Of a stretch of 64,000 nt of DNA, positions 24,396 to 35,317 are shown piece after piece. The notes below the pieces were generated by a model, which worked only from the letters and a program-made list of their open reading frames with translations, ran no database searches and had not been told where the DNA came from. The translations under genes were made by a program, and so were the position numbers. Positions within the stretch are counted from its first letter, which is position 1. Each line of letters starts with the position of its first letter. Source of the DNA: Candidatus Pantoea soli (lineage in GTDB: Bacteria > Pseudomonadota > Gammaproteobacteria > Enterobacterales > Enterobacteriaceae); NCBI RefSeq assembly GCF_007833795.1, contig NZ_CP032702.1:3100001-3164000 (forward strand), given 5' to 3'.

Positions 24396-24596
24396 CAGGG
24401 GCGTTTAGTCTCTTCGTTATCACGCTAATGATAAGCAGAGAACGCATCATAGCCAGCAGGAAGATGCACAAGCCTGGGCAAAAGTGTGTCAGATGTTTAC
24501 GGCAGGCAGAACGGCGGGGAGCGCGAACTGCGCGGCGATTAACGCCCGCGCAGTCGCTCGTGCGGTGACGGCAGGTGAGCCCGCCGCGCCGGGCGC
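24396..24596. other. Intergenic region between the PBP2-like gene and deoD
   Basis: About 200 bp holding the promoter of the PBP2-like gene. It is GC-rich toward deoD, and I could not identify a convincing terminator for the deo operon. Confidence 0.3.
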
Positions 24597-25310
24597 TTAG
24601 TCGCCCAGCAGCACCGATTCCAGTGCGATTTTGATCATATCGTTGAACGTGGTCTGACGCTCAGCGGCGGTGGTCTGCTCGTGAGTGCGGATATGATCCG
24701 ACACGGTACAGATGGTCAGCGCTTTCGCCCCGAACTCAGCGGCCACGCCGTAGATACCGGCCGCTTCCATCTCCACGCCGAGAATGCCGTACTTCTCCAT
24801 GACGTCGAACATCTGCGGGTCTGGCGTGTAGAACAGGTCAGCCGAGAAGATGTTACCCACGCGTGCGTCAACGCCCAGCGCTTTCGCTGCGTCAACCGCG
24901 TTACGTACCATGTCGAAATCCGCAATGGCGGCGAAATCGTGATCCTTAAAGCGCATACGGTTCACTTTGGAATCGGTGCAGGCACCCAGTCCAATCACCA
25001 CGTCGCGCAGTTTCACATCGGCACGCACCGCACCGCAGGAACCCACGCGAATGATTTTTTTCACGCCGAAATCGGTAATCAGCTCTTTGGTGTAGATCGA
25101 GCATGAGGGAATACCCATACCGTGGCCCATCACGGAGATTTTGCGGCCTTTATAGGTGCCGGTGAAACCCAGCATGCCACGCACGTTATTCACTTCCACG
25201 ACGTCTTCGAGGAAGGTTTCCGCGATGTGTTTTGCACGCAGAGGATCGCCTGGCATCAGTACGACGTCCGCGAAATCGCCCATTTCGGCATTAATATGAG
25301 GAGTTGCCAT
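24597..25310 (-). CDS. deoD: Purine-nucleoside phosphorylase
   Basis: A 237-residue cytoplasmic enzyme that splits purine (deoxy)ribonucleosides to base and (deoxy)ribose-1-phosphate; a hexamer in relatives. It begins [27 protein letters not shown], with phosphate/nucleoside motifs [29 protein letters not shown] and TVSDH. Fourth gene of deoCABD, 35 bp after deoB. Very close to the E. coli protein. Confidence 0.97.
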   Translation of the reverse strand: MATPHINAEMGDFADVVLMPGDPLRAKHIAETFLEDVVEVNNVRGMLGFTGTYKGRKISVMGHGMGIPSCSIYTKELITDFGVKKIIRVGSCGAVRADVKLRDVVIGLGACTDSKVNRMRFKDHDFAAIADFDMVRNAVDAAKALGVDARVGNIFSADLFYTPDPQMFDVMEKYGILGVEMEAAGIYGVAAEFGAKALTICTVSDHIRTHEQTTAAERQTTFNDMIKIALESVLLGD

Positions 25311-25345
25311 GGTTGTTCTTCCTTATGAAAAAAGTGGTCGCTGTT

Positions 25346-26569
25346 TTACAGCAAGCTTTTGCCGTAGTCCATGCTGGACAGGCCAAAATAGTGCGCGATG
25401 GTCTGACCGATATCGGCAAAGGTGTCACGATGCCCCAGCGAACCTGGCTTCACGCCCGGGCCGTAGATCAGAATCGGAATGTGCTCACGCGTATGTTCCG
25501 TTCCGCGCCAGCTTGGGTCACAGCCGTGGTCTGCGGTGAGGATCAGAATATCGCCCTCTTTCACCAGCGCCATCAGCTCCGGCAGACGACGGTCAAACAG
25601 TTCCAGTCCGCCTGCATAACCGGCGATATCGCGACGATGTCCCCAGGTGGAATCGAAATCCACGAAGTTCGTGAACACAATGGCATTGTCCGGGGCCTGC
25701 TTCATCTGCGCAATGGTGGCATCAAACAGCGCGTCCAGCCCGGTGGCTTTGACCTTCTGCGTGATGCCCTGGTGGGCGTAGATATCCGCGATTTTCCCGA
25801 CGGAGATCACTTCGCCGCCCTTCTCATCCACCAGCTTTTTCAGCATGGTGGGTGAAGGCGGTTCCACGGCCAGATCGTGACGGTTACCGGTGCGCTGGAA
25901 GCTGCCGGCTTTATCGCCCACGAACGGACGCGCGATCACGCGGCCAATGTTGTAGCCGCCGTTGGTCAGCTCTTCACGCGCGATTTCACACAGTGTGTAC
26001 AGGCGATCAAGGCCAAAGGTCTCTTCGTGGCAGGCAATCTGGAACACCGAATCCGCCGAGGTATAGAAAATCGGCTTGCCGGTTTTCATATGCTCTTCAC
26101 CCAGCTGATCCAGGATCACCGTACCGGAAGAGTGGCAGTTACCGAGGTAGCCCGGCAGATCGGCGCGTCTGACCAGCGTATCCAGCAGCTCCTGCGGGAA
26201 GCTGTTTTCTTTGTCAGTAAAGTAGCCCCAGTCAAACAGCACCGGTACGCCGGCGATTTCCCAGTGTCCGGACGGCGTATCTTTGCCGGAAGAGAGTTCG
26301 CTGGCACAGGCGTAAGCGCCGATGATTTCCGCATTCGGGTCCAGCCCGGGCGGCACGCGGCCGGTAGAGAGTTCAGCCGCTTTGCCGAGGCCGAGCGCGT
26401 TCATGTTCGGCAGATGCAGCGGCCCTTCACGCCCTTCATTGGCGCGGCCTTCAAAACACGCTTCGGCGATATGGCCGAGGGTGTCCGATCCTGCGTCACC
26501 AAATTTATCGGCGTCTTTGCTGGAGCCGATACCGAAAGAGTCGAGAACCATAATAAAAGCACGTTTCAT
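25346..26569 (-). CDS. deoB: Phosphopentomutase
   Basis: A 407-residue metal-dependent mutase that interconverts (deoxy)ribose-1- and 5-phosphate. It belongs to the alkaline-phosphatase superfamily: [19 protein letters not shown] holds the first metal-site Asp, TPSGHWE surrounds the catalytic Thr, and [20 protein letters not shown] gives further metal ligands. The frame is open upstream to 26605, but ATG 26569 follows AGGAGA and matches the family start ([10 protein letters not shown]). Third gene of the deo operon. Confidence 0.96.
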   Translation of the reverse strand: MKRAFIMVLDSFGIGSSKDADKFGDAGSDTLGHIAEACFEGRANEGREGPLHLPNMNALGLGKAAELSTGRVPPGLDPNAEIIGAYACASELSSGKDTPSGHWEIAGVPVLFDWGYFTDKENSFPQELLDTLVRRADLPGYLGNCHSSGTVILDQLGEEHMKTGKPIFYTSADSVFQIACHEETFGLDRLYTLCEIAREELTNGGYNIGRVIARPFVGDKAGSFQRTGNRHDLAVEPPSPTMLKKLVDEKGGEVISVGKIADIYAHQGITQKVKATGLDALFDATIAQMKQAPDNAIVFTNFVDFDSTWGHRRDIAGYAGGLELFDRRLPELMALVKEGDILILTADHGCDPSWRGTEHTREHIPILIYGPGVKPGSLGHRDTFADIGQTIAHYFGLSSMDYGKSLL

Positions 26570-26663
26570 GCAAGTCTCCTGCGCCACAGCGCGATGACAA
26601 GTCAAAAAAAAGCGATCAGATCAGTATACCCGAACGGCCGCTGCCTGGCACGAAGTTACGCCA

Positions 26664-27986
26664 CTATTCGCTGATGCGGCGATAGACCACCGGCGTTGCT
26701 TCCGGTGCCGTATCGCTGAGGGTGATGGCGGCTTTGACCGCTTCCGCCGCCTGCTGCCACTGCGCTTCGGACGCCGCATGGATGATCGCCAGCGGCTGCT
26801 GCGCGTCTGCGTGGCTGCCGAGCGTGATCATCTGGCTCAGGCCCACGCTGTAATCAATCGCATCGCTGGCGCGCTGGCGGCCACCGCCCAGTGACACCAC
26901 CGCCATGCCCAGCGCCCGCGTATCCATCGCGCTGACGATACCTGGCGCATCGGCATAAACCGCTTTGCTCAGTACCGGCGCAGGCAGATAACTGTCCATG
27001 CGCTCGATAAAATCAGCCGGCCCTTTCTGCGCGGCAACCATCCGCGCGAACACCTCAGCCGCTTTGCCGTTATCCAGCACCTGCTGCAGTTTCTGCCGCG
27101 CTTCCTGCTCGCTGGCCGCCAGTTTACCGGAGATCAGCATCTCTGCGCACAGCGCCAGCGTCACTTCCAGCAGCCGCGGATTACGTGCCGCACCGGTAAG
27201 GAACTGCACCGCTTCCCGCACTTCCAGCGCGTTTCCGGCGCTGGAGGCCAGTACCTGATTCATGTCGGTGAGCAGCGCCGTGGTTTTACAGCCGGCACCG
27301 TTTGCCACGCCGGTAATCGCCTGCGCCAGCTGCTCTGAGGCGGCATACGTCGGCATAAACGCGCCGGAGCCCACCTTCACATCCATCACCAGCGCATCCA
27401 GCCCTTCCGCCAGCTTTTTCGCCAGAATCGAGGCGGTAATCAGCGGAATCGAATCGACGGTGGCGGTAATGTCGCGCGTGGCGTAAAACCGTTTATCCGC
27501 CGGGGCCAGCGAGTTGGTCTGCCCGATAATCGCCACGCCGGTCTCTTTGATAATCTGACGGAAACGGTCATCACTGGGAAAAATGTCAAAGCCCGGAATC
27601 GCCTCCAGCTTATCCAGCGTACCGCCGGTATGGCCAAGACCGCGGCCGGAGATCATCGGCACATAGCCGCCACAGGCGGCCACCATCGGGCCAAGCATCA
27701 GCGACGTCACATCGCCGACGCCGCCGGTGGAGTGTTTATCAACGACGGGGCCGTTAAGGTTGAGCGATTGCCAGTTGAGTACCGTCCCGGAATCGCGCAT
27801 AGCCATGGTCAGCGCCACGCGCTCGGGCAGGGTCATATCATGGAACCAGATGGTCATGGCCAGCGCGGCGATCTGGCCTTCAGTGACGCTGTTGTCGCGT
27901 ACGCCATTGATGAAAAAGCGAATCTCCGCTTCGCTCAGCGCCTGGCCGTCGCGCTTTTTACGAATGATTTCTTGTGGCAGAAACAC
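26664..27986 (-). CDS. deoA: Thymidine phosphorylase
   Basis: A 440-residue enzyme converting thymidine and phosphate to thymine and deoxyribose-1-phosphate. Signature motifs include [10 protein letters not shown] (phosphate site), [16 protein letters not shown] and [23 protein letters not shown] chose the GTG at 27986 (product [14 protein letters not shown]), preceded by GGAGG and giving exactly the usual length, over the longer frame to 28067. Second gene of the operon; the 117-bp gap to deoC is normal. Confidence 0.96.
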   Translation of the reverse strand: MFLPQEIIRKKRDGQALSEAEIRFFINGVRDNSVTEGQIAALAMTIWFHDMTLPERVALTMAMRDSGTVLNWQSLNLNGPVVDKHSTGGVGDVTSLMLGPMVAACGGYVPMISGRGLGHTGGTLDKLEAIPGFDIFPSDDRFRQIIKETGVAIIGQTNSLAPADKRFYATRDITATVDSIPLITASILAKKLAEGLDALVMDVKVGSGAFMPTYAASEQLAQAITGVANGAGCKTTALLTDMNQVLASSAGNALEVREAVQFLTGAARNPRLLEVTLALCAEMLISGKLAASEQEARQKLQQVLDNGKAAEVFARMVAAQKGPADFIERMDSYLPAPVLSKAVYADAPGIVSAMDTRALGMAVVSLGGGRQRASDAIDYSVGLSQMITLGSHADAQQPLAIIHAASEAQWQQAAEAVKAAITLSDTAPEATPVVYRRISE

Positions 27987-28103
27987 CGTTGCCTCCGCTA
28001 AAAAAGGAATGGAATGACGGGTATCGGTAACCGTCACGGCGCCGCAGGGTGCGCCATGACGAAACACGCGCCGCGGCTCGCCTGCAGGGCGGCCGCGACA
28101 GGA

Positions 28104-28883
28104 TCAATAACCCGCTTTACTGCTGGTGGTGGCGTGACCGAGGGTGTTCAGCAGGCTGCCCAGCAGGCTGGATGCGCCGAAGCGGAAGTGGCGTGCATCG
28201 GCCCAGCCGCTGCCGAGGATGTCGTCCGCCAGCTGCAGATAGATGGCGGCATCTTCAGCGCTACGCACACCGCCGGCCGGTTTGAAGCCAACCTGCTGCT
28301 GTACGCCCTTTTCGCGGATCACCTGCATCATGATCGCCGCCACTTCTGGCGTGGCATTCACCGGCACCTTGCCGGTAGAGGTTTTGATGAAGTCGGCGCC
28401 GGCATCAATGGCAATCTCCGACGCAGCGCGAATCAGCGCTTCCTCTTTCAACTCGCCGGTTTCGATAATGACTTTCAGCAGCACGCCCGCCGCCGCACAG
28501 GCTTCTTTACAGGCTTTGACCAGCGCAAAACCGGTCTCGCGGTTACCGGCAATCAGCGCACGGTACGGGAATACCACGTCCACTTCGTCCGCGCCGTAGG
28601 CAATGGCGGCACGGGTTTCCGCCAGCGCGATCTCAATATCATCGTTGCCGTGCGGGAAGTTAGTCACGGTGGCAATCCGGATATCCGGCGTGCCCTGCTC
28701 GCGCAGCGTTTTGCGCGCAATCGGAATGAAGCGCGGATAGATGCAGATAGCGGCCGTGTTACCCGCCGGTGATTTTGCCTGATGACACAGGGCGATCACC
28801 TTTTCATCGGTATCGTCTTCATTCAGGGTGGTCAGGTCCATCAGGCGCAGGGCGCGTTGTGCAGCAGCGTTCAGATCGGTCAT
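28104..28883 (-). CDS. deoC: Deoxyribose-phosphate aldolase
   Basis: A 259-residue class I aldolase splitting deoxyribose-5-phosphate into glyceraldehyde-3-phosphate and acetaldehyde. Motifs: [13 protein letters not shown] at the N-terminus, [18 protein letters not shown], the Schiff-base Lys in DFIKTSTGK, and the second Lys in GFKPAGGV. First gene of deoCABD; the CRP and DeoR sites upstream (28928-29086) would control the whole operon in response to nucleosides and carbon supply. Confidence 0.97.
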   Translation of the reverse strand: MTDLNAAAQRALRLMDLTTLNEDDTDEKVIALCHQAKSPAGNTAAICIYPRFIPIARKTLREQGTPDIRIATVTNFPHGNDDIEIALAETRAAIAYGADEVDVVFPYRALIAGNRETGFALVKACKEACAAAGVLLKVIIETGELKEEALIRAASEIAIDAGADFIKTSTGKVPVNATPEVAAIMMQVIREKGVQQQVGFKPAGGVRSAEDAAIYLQLADDILGSGWADARHFRFGASSLLGSLLNTLGHATTSSKAGY

Positions 28884-28927
28884 GTCAGTCTCCGGAAGTC
28901 AGTCCGGCAGGTTCAGCCGCCGGGGAA

Positions 28928-28943
28928 TGTGATAATTCTAACA
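28928..28943 (-). promoter_or_regulatory. DeoR operator-like site of the deo operon
   Basis: On the minus strand TGTTAGAATTATCACA. The first half matches the E. coli DeoR operator TGTTAGAATTCTAACA; the second half is degenerate. It lies 45-60 bp before deoC, where deoO2 sits in E. coli. Confidence 0.6.
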
Positions 28944-29014
28944 ATTCCTGCAGCAGGAAATTGCGCGCTATATCACACAGAAATAGAAAACCCGTTGCTA
29001 TCGTGCAGTAATTT

Positions 29015-29030
29015 AGTGATAAAGGTCACA
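29015..29030 (-). promoter_or_regulatory. CRP-like site 1 upstream of deoC
   Basis: AGTGA-N6-TCACA, 131 bp before deoC; comparable to the promoter-proximal CRP site of E. coli deoP2. Confidence 0.6.
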
Positions 29031-29070
29031 TATTACCGCCAGCATGCCGGTTCTGCGCCGGCACGGGCGT

Positions 29071-29086
29071 TGTGATTATTATCACA
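29071..29086 (-). promoter_or_regulatory. CRP-like site 2 upstream of deoC
   Basis: TGTGA-N6-TCACA, a full consensus match. Its centre is 56 bp from the other CRP-like site. Paired CRP sites with CytR between them are the deoP2 layout in E. coli (spacing there a few bp shorter). Confidence 0.72.
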
Positions 29087-29169
29087 AAAGATGACGAAAA
29101 AGTGTATCGCGAATCGCCATGGCTGTGCGCTACAACGCCGGTGAGGCAGCCGCACCGCATGGCGCGGAA

Positions 29170-29946
29170 TCAGGCGGGAAAGGCAAACAGACGCAGCGTG
29201 TTTTGCCACAGCGCATCGGCAATCACATCCGGCGGCTCAGGGCGTAGCTGGCACAGCACCTCAAACACCCGGCGCGCCTGCTCAGGCCGGTTAGGCTGGC
29301 CCTGAAAGCCCTGCAGCGGCATATCCGGCGCATCGGTTTCCAGCAGTAGCGCCGTCAGCGGCAGGCTGGCAATAGTGCGGCGGGTTTTGCTGGCACGTTC
29401 ATAGGTGATGGTGCCGCCTACACCAATCGCATAACCCAGCTGGATAAAACGCTCCGCCTGCTGCTGGCTGCCGGCAAAGCCGTGTACCACGCCGCAGCGG
29501 GGCAGCGCGTGCCGGCGCAGATGCTGCGCCAGCTGATCGTGCGTGCGGCGCGAATGCAGAATGACCGGCAGGTCGTAACGTTTCGCCAGCTTCAGCTGCG
29601 CGTCCAGCAGATAAGTCTGGCGCGGAAAATCGGCCTGCGCCATATAGAGATCCAGTCCGATCTCGCCGATGGCGACCCGTTTCGCATCGGGCGTCTGTAA
29701 CCGCTGTTCCAGCTGGTCAAGGTGCGCATCCTGATGCAGCGCAATGTTGATCGGATGCAGGCCCAGCGCAGAAAACAGCGCGTCATGCTGCTGCGCCAGC
29801 TGGCTGACGCGCGCAAACCGGCTGGCATCGACGCTGGGTACGATGATCTTTTCTACCCCGGCCTGCGCCGCACGCGCGATGCTGTTCTCTGCGTCGTCGA
29901 CGAACGGCGGGAAATCAAAGTGGCAGTGCGTATCGATAAACCTCAT
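29170..29946 (-). CDS. yjjV: TatD-family metal-dependent hydrolase YjjV
   Basis: A 258-residue TIM-barrel hydrolase. Metal ligands: MRFIDTHCHFDF at the start, GEIGLD, VILHSRR, CGVVHGFAGS and ETDAPDMP. Relatives are DNases or phosphoesterases. It overlaps yjjU by 4 bp (ATGA) and keeps the enterobacterial order next to the deo operon, although yjjW and yjjI, found in between in E. coli, are missing here. Confidence 0.93.
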   Translation of the reverse strand: MRFIDTHCHFDFPPFVDDAENSIARAAQAGVEKIIVPSVDASRFARVSQLAQQHDALFSALGLHPINIALHQDAHLDQLEQRLQTPDAKRVAIGEIGLDLYMAQADFPRQTYLLDAQLKLAKRYDLPVILHSRRTHDQLAQHLRRHALPRCGVVHGFAGSQQQAERFIQLGYAIGVGGTITYERASKTRRTIASLPLTALLLETDAPDMPLQGFQGQPNRPEQARRVFEVLCQLRPEPPDVIADALWQNTLRLFAFPA

Positions 29947-30998
29947 GCCAGCGACCCGGTATCCAGATCGGCGTCATTGTCCGCCAGCGGTGGCGTGTTG
30001 ACGGTGCGGACGATATCCGGCTCGTTTGCCACTGCAGCGGGTGGCGTGACCCGCGCCGGACGCAGCAGCGGCTCGGCGTCGCTCAGCCACTGGCCGAGCG
30101 TGGCGAGAAAATAACGCCCGGTGCGCCGTCCCAGATGATAATCCTGATTGAGCGAGGCGATCCGGCTGCCCAGCGCCATGCTGGCCAGCGGCCTGGGCGG
30201 ATAGATTTCGATGATGCGCAGGTCATCCGGCGGCTGCTCAATAAACTGCTGAATCTGGCGGTAACTCTCTTCATGATGATGCAGCACGTTAATCATCGGC
30301 TGCAGCGCGCCGTCGCTCAGCCAGCGCTCCATGCGTTTGAACCATTTTGGCGTGTAGAACATCTGCGACGGCACCGTACGGATCACCACGATGGTATCGG
30401 CACCGCGCCGCGCCGCTTCGCGAACCGGGATCGCATCACTGATGCCGCCATCCAGATAGCTGATGCCATCCATCAGCACGCCGCTGCGGTAAAAACCGGG
30501 AATGGCGCTGGAGGCTTTGATGATGTCATGCCAGGTGAGATCGGTGGGATTGAAGTAGTGTGCGCTGTAGTCATCGCTGCGGCAGGCGCACATGTAAAAC
30601 TCACTGCCATTGGCAAACAGCTTCTGCGCACTGCTCAGCGCCAGCGGAAACTCCTGTCGGGTGATCTCCACCAGCCAGTCCAGATCAATCAGGTGGCCGC
30701 CGCGCACAAAGCGCAGGGGATCAAAAAACAGTTTGCTGGTGGTGTAACGGGTAATCACGCGGCGGGCATAGCCGGGTTGTCCGCAGACAAAAGCCGAGAG
30801 ATTTTGTGCGCCGGCCGAGGTGCCGAGCAGCAGATGAAAGGGATTAAAGCCTGCCCGCTGGAACTCGTCGAGCACGCCGGCGGTAAAAATGCCGCGCTGG
30901 CCGCCGCCTTCGCAGACTAAGGCAATTTTCCTGGATTTAAAGGGCGTGAGCGCCAGTGGCTCAAAGGTGTCCAGCGACATCGGAATACGCGTTCCCAA
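29943..30998 (-). CDS. yjjU: Patatin-like phospholipase YjjU
   Basis: A 351-residue patatin-fold acyl hydrolase. The oxyanion motif CEGGGQRG is followed by the nucleophile elbow GTSAG and the catalytic DGG in YLDGGISDAIPV, so the Ser-Asp dyad is intact. The frame is open to 31043, but TTG 30998 follows GAGGGA at good spacing and gives the start expected by comparison with E. coli YjjU (LGTRIPMSL against GQRIPVTL). Translationally coupled to yjjV. The lipid substrate is not known. Confidence 0.9.
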   Translation of the reverse strand: MGTRIPMSLDTFEPLALTPFKSRKIALVCEGGGQRGIFTAGVLDEFQRAGFNPFHLLLGTSAGAQNLSAFVCGQPGYARRVITRYTTSKLFFDPLRFVRGGHLIDLDWLVEITRQEFPLALSSAQKLFANGSEFYMCACRSDDYSAHYFNPTDLTWHDIIKASSAIPGFYRSGVLMDGISYLDGGISDAIPVREAARRGADTIVVIRTVPSQMFYTPKWFKRMERWLSDGALQPMINVLHHHEESYRQIQQFIEQPPDDLRIIEIYPPRPLASMALGSRIASLNQDYHLGRRTGRYFLATLGQWLSDAEPLLRPARVTPPAAVANEPDIVRTVNTPPLADNDADLDTGSLA

Positions 30999-31176
30999 TG
31001 GTGATCCCTCAGTGAATGTTATTGCTCTGAGGGAAGCTGTCACAGTTGCATCCCGGAGAACCAGTCATTGTCACTCCCTGACCGACCGCATGGTGCCGTC
31101 GCTGCGGCTATCCGGCGTGCCGCATATGACTGGTCTCCGCTTTACGTGACTCGCGGGTTACCGTTTTAACGCGTGG

Positions 31177-31338
31177 TCAGAGGCGTTTGCGCCCGGTGAA
31201 CAGGCTAACGAGGAACAGAATAATACCAACAATAAAGACAATCTTAGCTGCCCATGCTGCCGTACCTGCCAGACCGCCGAATCCCAGTGCTGCAGCGATC
31301 AGCGCGATAACCAGAAAGATAATACCCCAACGAAACAT
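31177..31338 (-). CDS. ytjA: DUF1328 small membrane protein YtjA
   Basis: A 53-residue two-helix membrane protein: [20 protein letters not shown], then Ala-rich second helix ([14 protein letters not shown]) and basic end GRKRL. I use ATG 31338, after GGAGAGG, rather than the longer frame. Order and neighbours (osmY upstream, yjjU downstream) match E. coli. Function unknown; relatives are stress-linked. Confidence 0.93.
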   Translation of the reverse strand: MFRWGIIFLVIALIAAALGFGGLAGTAAWAAKIVFIVGIILFLVSLFTGRKRL

Positions 31339-31403
31339 AAGCCTCTCCTTTACCATAGTGAAAATCGAACTGCTTATTTCTTTCACATCATTGTTTTTAA
31401 AGC

Positions 31404-31429
31404 GCAACGGCACCGGATGATGCCGTTGC
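31404..31429 (-). terminator. Hairpin after osmY
   Basis: A 9-bp perfect stem (GCAACGGCA / TGCCGTTGC) just after the osmY stop. The following sequence on the minus strand is only mildly T-rich, so termination may be partial and allow ytjA read-through. Confidence 0.5.
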
Positions 31430-31436
31430 TGACGCG

Positions 31437-32024
31437 TTAAGATTTCACCTTGAGGTCATTCTTCACGCTTTTCACGCCTTCAATGGCTTTGGCGATCTTT
31501 TCTGCACGATCGGACTGCGCCTGATTCGCCACTTCTCCTGACAGCTGTACTACGCCATCCGTGGTTTCCACCTTCACGTTGCGCGATGGCACAATGTCAT
31601 CTGCTAAAAGTTTAGCTTTAATTTCACTGGTGGTTGCTGCATCACCGGCATAACCTTTTAGCGAACTCTGTTTGCTGTCTCGTACGTGTAGTTTGTCACT
31701 GACGGATTTTACCCCTTCGACTTTCTGCACCAGCGCGACGGCTTTTTCAGCCTGATCCTGAGAGGTAACAAAACCACTCAGCGTCACGACGCCCTGCTGC
31801 GTTTTCACCGAGATATCCGTGCTTTTAATCGCGTCGTCATCAACCAGCGCCGCTTTGGCTTTGGCGGTGATGCCGCTGTCATCCATAAAACCATCGACTT
31901 TTTTCATAGAACTATCGATTTTGGAACCCGTGCTGCTGGTGTCTGCTGCAAACGCCGCACCACTCAGTAACGCCGTACCTGCCAGCGCAGCAATCAGGGT
32001 CTTAGCAATCTTAGTCTTATTCAT
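31437..32024 (-). CDS. osmY: Osmotically inducible periplasmic protein OsmY
   Basis: A 195-residue periplasmic protein: signal peptide ([19 protein letters not shown]), then two BON domains (about 55-125 and 132-195), each with the GVV-type strand ([22 protein letters not shown]). It is a sigma-S-controlled envelope stress chaperone in E. coli. I prefer ATG 32024, which has GAAGG at 9 bp; another ATG is three codons upstream. Confidence 0.95.
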   Translation of the reverse strand: MNKTKIAKTLIAALAGTALLSGAAFAADTSSTGSKIDSSMKKVDGFMDDSGITAKAKAALVDDDAIKSTDISVKTQQGVVTLSGFVTSQDQAEKAVALVQKVEGVKSVSDKLHVRDSKQSSLKGYAGDAATTSEIKAKLLADDIVPSRNVKVETTDGVVQLSGEVANQAQSDRAEKIAKAIEGVKSVKNDLKVKS

Positions 32025-32233
32025 CGATATCATCCTTCTATCAGTTAACTCACCCGCAACCGCGAATGCGTCAGCAACAAACCGCGTTGCTGCCTTAATG
32101 GACGTAATCAGCGCATGCTGTTTTCTCGTCCGACAGAATAATCATAGTAGGGATTAGAGGTTTTGCTGGCTTTTGTGGTTGATATATCGCCAAAAAGCGA
32201 TAAAGGCAGCGCAATTAGGAGGAGTCTGTAACA
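32025..32233. other. osmY upstream region
   Basis: About 210 bp between prfC's terminator and osmY; it should hold the osmY promoter. I could not identify a convincing sigma-S -10 element by eye, and there is no ORF of note. Confidence 0.3.
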
Positions 32234-32265
32234 GAAAAAACAGGGCCAGTGATTATCACTGGCCC
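32234..32265 (-). terminator. Rho-independent terminator after prfC
   Basis: A perfect 10-bp stem (GGGCCAGTGA / TCACTGGCCC, 3-nt loop) with a T6 tract on the minus strand. Confidence 0.9.
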
Positions 32266-32281
32266 GGCTGGCGCGGCGAAA

Positions 32282-33871
32282 TCAGTGCTCGCGCGTTTTA
32301 CGGAAGGTCACGTCAGGATAGCGTTCCTGGGTGATATTGAGGTTAACCATGGTCGGCGCGATATAGGTAAGATTATCGCCGCCATCCAGCGCCAGGTTGA
32401 TCTCATTTTTACGCTGGAAGTCATCAAACTTCTTCGCATCACTGCACTCGACCCAGCGCGCCGTCGAGACGTTGATCGCTTCATAAATCGCTTCAACGTT
32501 GTACTCGCTCTTTAGACGCGCCACAACGACGTCAAACTGCAGCACACCGACGGCCCCGACGATCAGGTCGTTGTTGTGCACCGGACGGAATACCTGCACC
32601 GCGCCCTCTTCAGACAGCTGGACCAGCCCTTTCAGCAGCTGTTTCTGCTTAAGCGGATCGCGCAGGCGAATACGGCGGAACAGTTCCGGGGCGAAGTTCG
32701 GAATGCCAGTGAACTTCATGTTTTCACCCTGGGTGAAGGTATCGCCGATCTGAATGGTACCGTGGTTATGCAGACCAATAATATCGCCCGGGTACGCCTC
32801 TTCAACGTGCGAACGGTCGCCCGCCATAAAGGTCAGCGCGTCCGAGATCACCACGTCTTTACCGGTGCGAACCTGGCGCAGCTTCATGCCCTTTTCATAT
32901 TTACCGGAAACCACACGCATAAAGGCCACGCGGTCACGGTGTTTCGGGTCCATGTTGGCCTGAATCTTAAACACAAAGCCGCTGAACTTCTCTTCGCTGG
33001 CTTCAACGGTGCGGGTATCGCTCTGGCGCGGCATCGGCGCCGGCGCCCAGGAAACCAGGCCATCCAGCATATGATCCACACCAAAGTTACCCAGCGCGGT
33101 TCCGAAGAACACCGGCGTAATCTCGCCGCTGAGGAACAGTGCCTGATCGAACTCATGCGAGGCACCCTGCACCAGCTCCAGCTCGTCACGCAGCTGCTGC
33201 GCCAGCTCTTCGCCTACCGCCTCATCCAGATCCGGGTTGTTCAGGCCTTTCACCACGCGCACTTCCTGGATGGTGTGGCCTTTGCCGCTCTGATACAGGT
33301 ACGTCTCATCGTTATAGAGGTGATAAACGCCTTTGAACAGCTTGCCGCAGCCAATCGGCCAGGTGATCGGCGCACAGGCGATTTTCAGCTCGCTCTCCAC
33401 TTCATCCAGCAGCTCCATGGGATCGCGGATGTCACGGTCGAGTTTGTTCATAAAGGTGATGATCGGCGTATCGCGCAGGCGCGTCACTTCCATCAGCTTA
33501 CGGGTACGATCTTCAACACCTTTGGCGGCATCGATGACCATCAGGCAGCAGTCCACCGCCGTCAGCGTGCGGTAGGTATCTTCGGAGAAGTCTTCGTGCC
33601 CCGGTGTATCCAGCAGGTTCACCAGGCTGTCACGGTAAGGGAACTGCATCACCGAGGTGGTAATAGAAATACCACGCTGCTTTTCCATCTCCATCCAGTC
33701 AGATTTGGCGTGCTGGCTGGAGCCGCGGCCCTTGACGGTACCGGCGGTCTGAATCGCCTGTCCGAACAGCAGGACTTTTTCGGTGATTGTGGTTTTACCG
33801 GCGTCCGGGTGCGAGATGATCGCAAAGGTACGGCGGCGCGCCACTTCTTCTAAAAAGGGAGCAATAGACAT
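32282..33871 (-). CDS. prfC: Peptide chain release factor 3
   Basis: A 529-residue translational GTPase that recycles RF1/RF2 from the ribosome. G1 is SHPDAGKTT, switch region [10 protein letters not shown]3 DTPGHEDF, G4 MNKLDRD. Length equals E. coli RF3 when started at ATG 33871 ([16 protein letters not shown]); the longer frame to 33967 has no homology. Highly conserved; single transcription unit ended by the hairpin at 32234-32265. Confidence 0.97.
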   Translation of the reverse strand: MSIAPFLEEVARRRTFAIISHPDAGKTTITEKVLLFGQAIQTAGTVKGRGSSQHAKSDWMEMEKQRGISITTSVMQFPYRDSLVNLLDTPGHEDFSEDTYRTLTAVDCCLMVIDAAKGVEDRTRKLMEVTRLRDTPIITFMNKLDRDIRDPMELLDEVESELKIACAPITWPIGCGKLFKGVYHLYNDETYLYQSGKGHTIQEVRVVKGLNNPDLDEAVGEELAQQLRDELELVQGASHEFDQALFLSGEITPVFFGTALGNFGVDHMLDGLVSWAPAPMPRQSDTRTVEASEEKFSGFVFKIQANMDPKHRDRVAFMRVVSGKYEKGMKLRQVRTGKDVVISDALTFMAGDRSHVEEAYPGDIIGLHNHGTIQIGDTFTQGENMKFTGIPNFAPELFRRIRLRDPLKQKQLLKGLVQLSEEGAVQVFRPVHNNDLIVGAVGVLQFDVVVARLKSEYNVEAIYEAINVSTARWVECSDAKKFDDFQRKNEINLALDGGDNLTYIAPTMVNLNITQERYPDVTFRKTREH

Positions 33872-34104
33872 GTATGCATTCTTCTTCAGGGCAACGCGCA
33901 GGCCGCGCGCTGCGGATAAATCGTGCCGGCATATCGCCAGCGGATAACGGCGCCCGTCGTGACGCAACAGCGTCGGCGCACAACAGAGTGTGTACGTCTA
34001 CATCGGTGGCAGTCCGGTTATCCAGTCAGCGTTGAGGCGGCATAGCATACAATATTTCAGCAACCGGGGAAATCGTCACATACGGCCTGCGGCAGGCCGC
34101 AGCG

Positions 34105-35208
34105 CTAGCCCAGCATACGCACCACGGCGGCTTTGAAGATGTGCACGCCCTGCTCCAGCGCACGCCGATCAAAGCGCATATCCGGATGGTGCAGGCCGGG
34201 AAGCAGATCGCAGCCCAGCCCCCAGAAGCCCGCTTTTAGCTGCGGCAGCTGCACCGGATAGAAAAAGAAATCCTCGCTGCCCGGCGTGGTGCGGGCGGAC
34301 AGCAGGCCCTCCTCGCCCAGCACATCGACAATGGCCGCGCGGATTAACGCCGTGGCGTCCTCGTGGATGTCTGCGGCCGGCATCTCTTTCAGCACCACCA
34401 CTTCCGCGTGCGCGCCCAGCGCCGCCACGCTGTGCTGAATCGCCTGCGTCACTTTCTGCTTCAGCGTCGCCATCGGCGCATTTTCCTGTGAACGCAGATC
34501 CCACACCACACGCGCTTCGTCCGGCACAGAGTTGGTCACGCCCGCATCGCAGAGAAAACGCGTGGCCTTGACGCTCCAGCTCAGCCCTGGTGCCAGATGC
34601 AGCGCGTTGACCGCCTGCACTGCCTGCACCGCCGCATCCAGCGCGTTAACGCCCTGATGCGGACGCGCCGCGTGCGCCGGTACCCCTTTGATGGTGGCCT
34701 CCAGCGTGCTGCACGCCGAGTAAAGCACCGCCGGCGTGGCCTGTCCCAGGCGACACTCTTCCTGCGGCCGCAAATGAAAACCTAAAATCATCTCCACATC
34801 CGCCAGCGCGCCGCCTTCAAGCATCGCCAGTGCTCCGGTGCCCAGCTCTTCCGCTGGCTGAAACAGCAGCTTCAGCCGCCCTTTTTTAATCGCGCCTTCC
34901 TGCATCAGCTGCTGTGCGGCGCTGAGCACCACGGCAGAGTGGGCATCGTGTCCGCAGGTGTGGCGCGCACAGGCCACGCCGTCAATCACATGCCCCAGCG
35001 CATCCATGTCAGCGCGCAGCGCCAGCACCGGCCCCGGCACGCCGCTGTCAATTTCCGCCACGATGCCGGTGGTATTGTTGACGCCCTGCGTCAGCGGGAT
35101 GCCCGCCTGCGCCAACTGGCTGGCGATATACGCAGAGGTTTTGAACTCCTGAAATCCCAGCTCCGGGATGTCATGCAGAAAATGGTAGTGTTCCTGAACG
35201 TTCGGCAC
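34105..35208 (-). CDS. M20-family metallo-amidohydrolase
   Basis: A 367-residue di-metal amidohydrolase/peptidase of the M20D (AbgB/HipO-like) type. It begins with HDIPELGFQEF. Metal ligands: RADMDAL, ARHTCGHDAH with the bridging residues, QPAEE with catalytic Glu, the dimerisation-lid His in VPAHAARPH, and GSEDF near the end. It cleaves an N-acyl amino acid or amidated compound that I cannot specify. GTG 35208 is chosen because AGGAG lies 7 bp before it; the longer frame begins at 35268. Divergent from ftnA. Confidence 0.9.
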   Translation of the reverse strand: MPNVQEHYHFLHDIPELGFQEFKTSAYIASQLAQAGIPLTQGVNNTTGIVAEIDSGVPGPVLALRADMDALGHVIDGVACARHTCGHDAHSAVVLSAAQQLMQEGAIKKGRLKLLFQPAEELGTGALAMLEGGALADVEMILGFHLRPQEECRLGQATPAVLYSACSTLEATIKGVPAHAARPHQGVNALDAAVQAVQAVNALHLAPGLSWSVKATRFLCDAGVTNSVPDEARVVWDLRSQENAPMATLKQKVTQAIQHSVAALGAHAEVVVLKEMPAADIHEDATALIRAAIVDVLGEEGLLSARTTPGSEDFFFYPVQLPQLKAGFWGLGCDLLPGLHHPDMRFDRRALEQGVHIFKAAVVRMLG

Positions 35209-35317
35209 CGCTAAGCTCCTGACAGATAAAGGTCTCTCCAGCATCCACCGATACGCCGCACGGCGCAATCTGCCGTGAATGAAAATCAGTCAAACCTGAG
35301 AATCCTTCGCATTCAAC

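Noticed and set aside
32025..32233. Possible small RNA gene between osmY and prfC
   Set aside because: No promoter plus terminator pair on one strand apart from those of the neighbouring genes.
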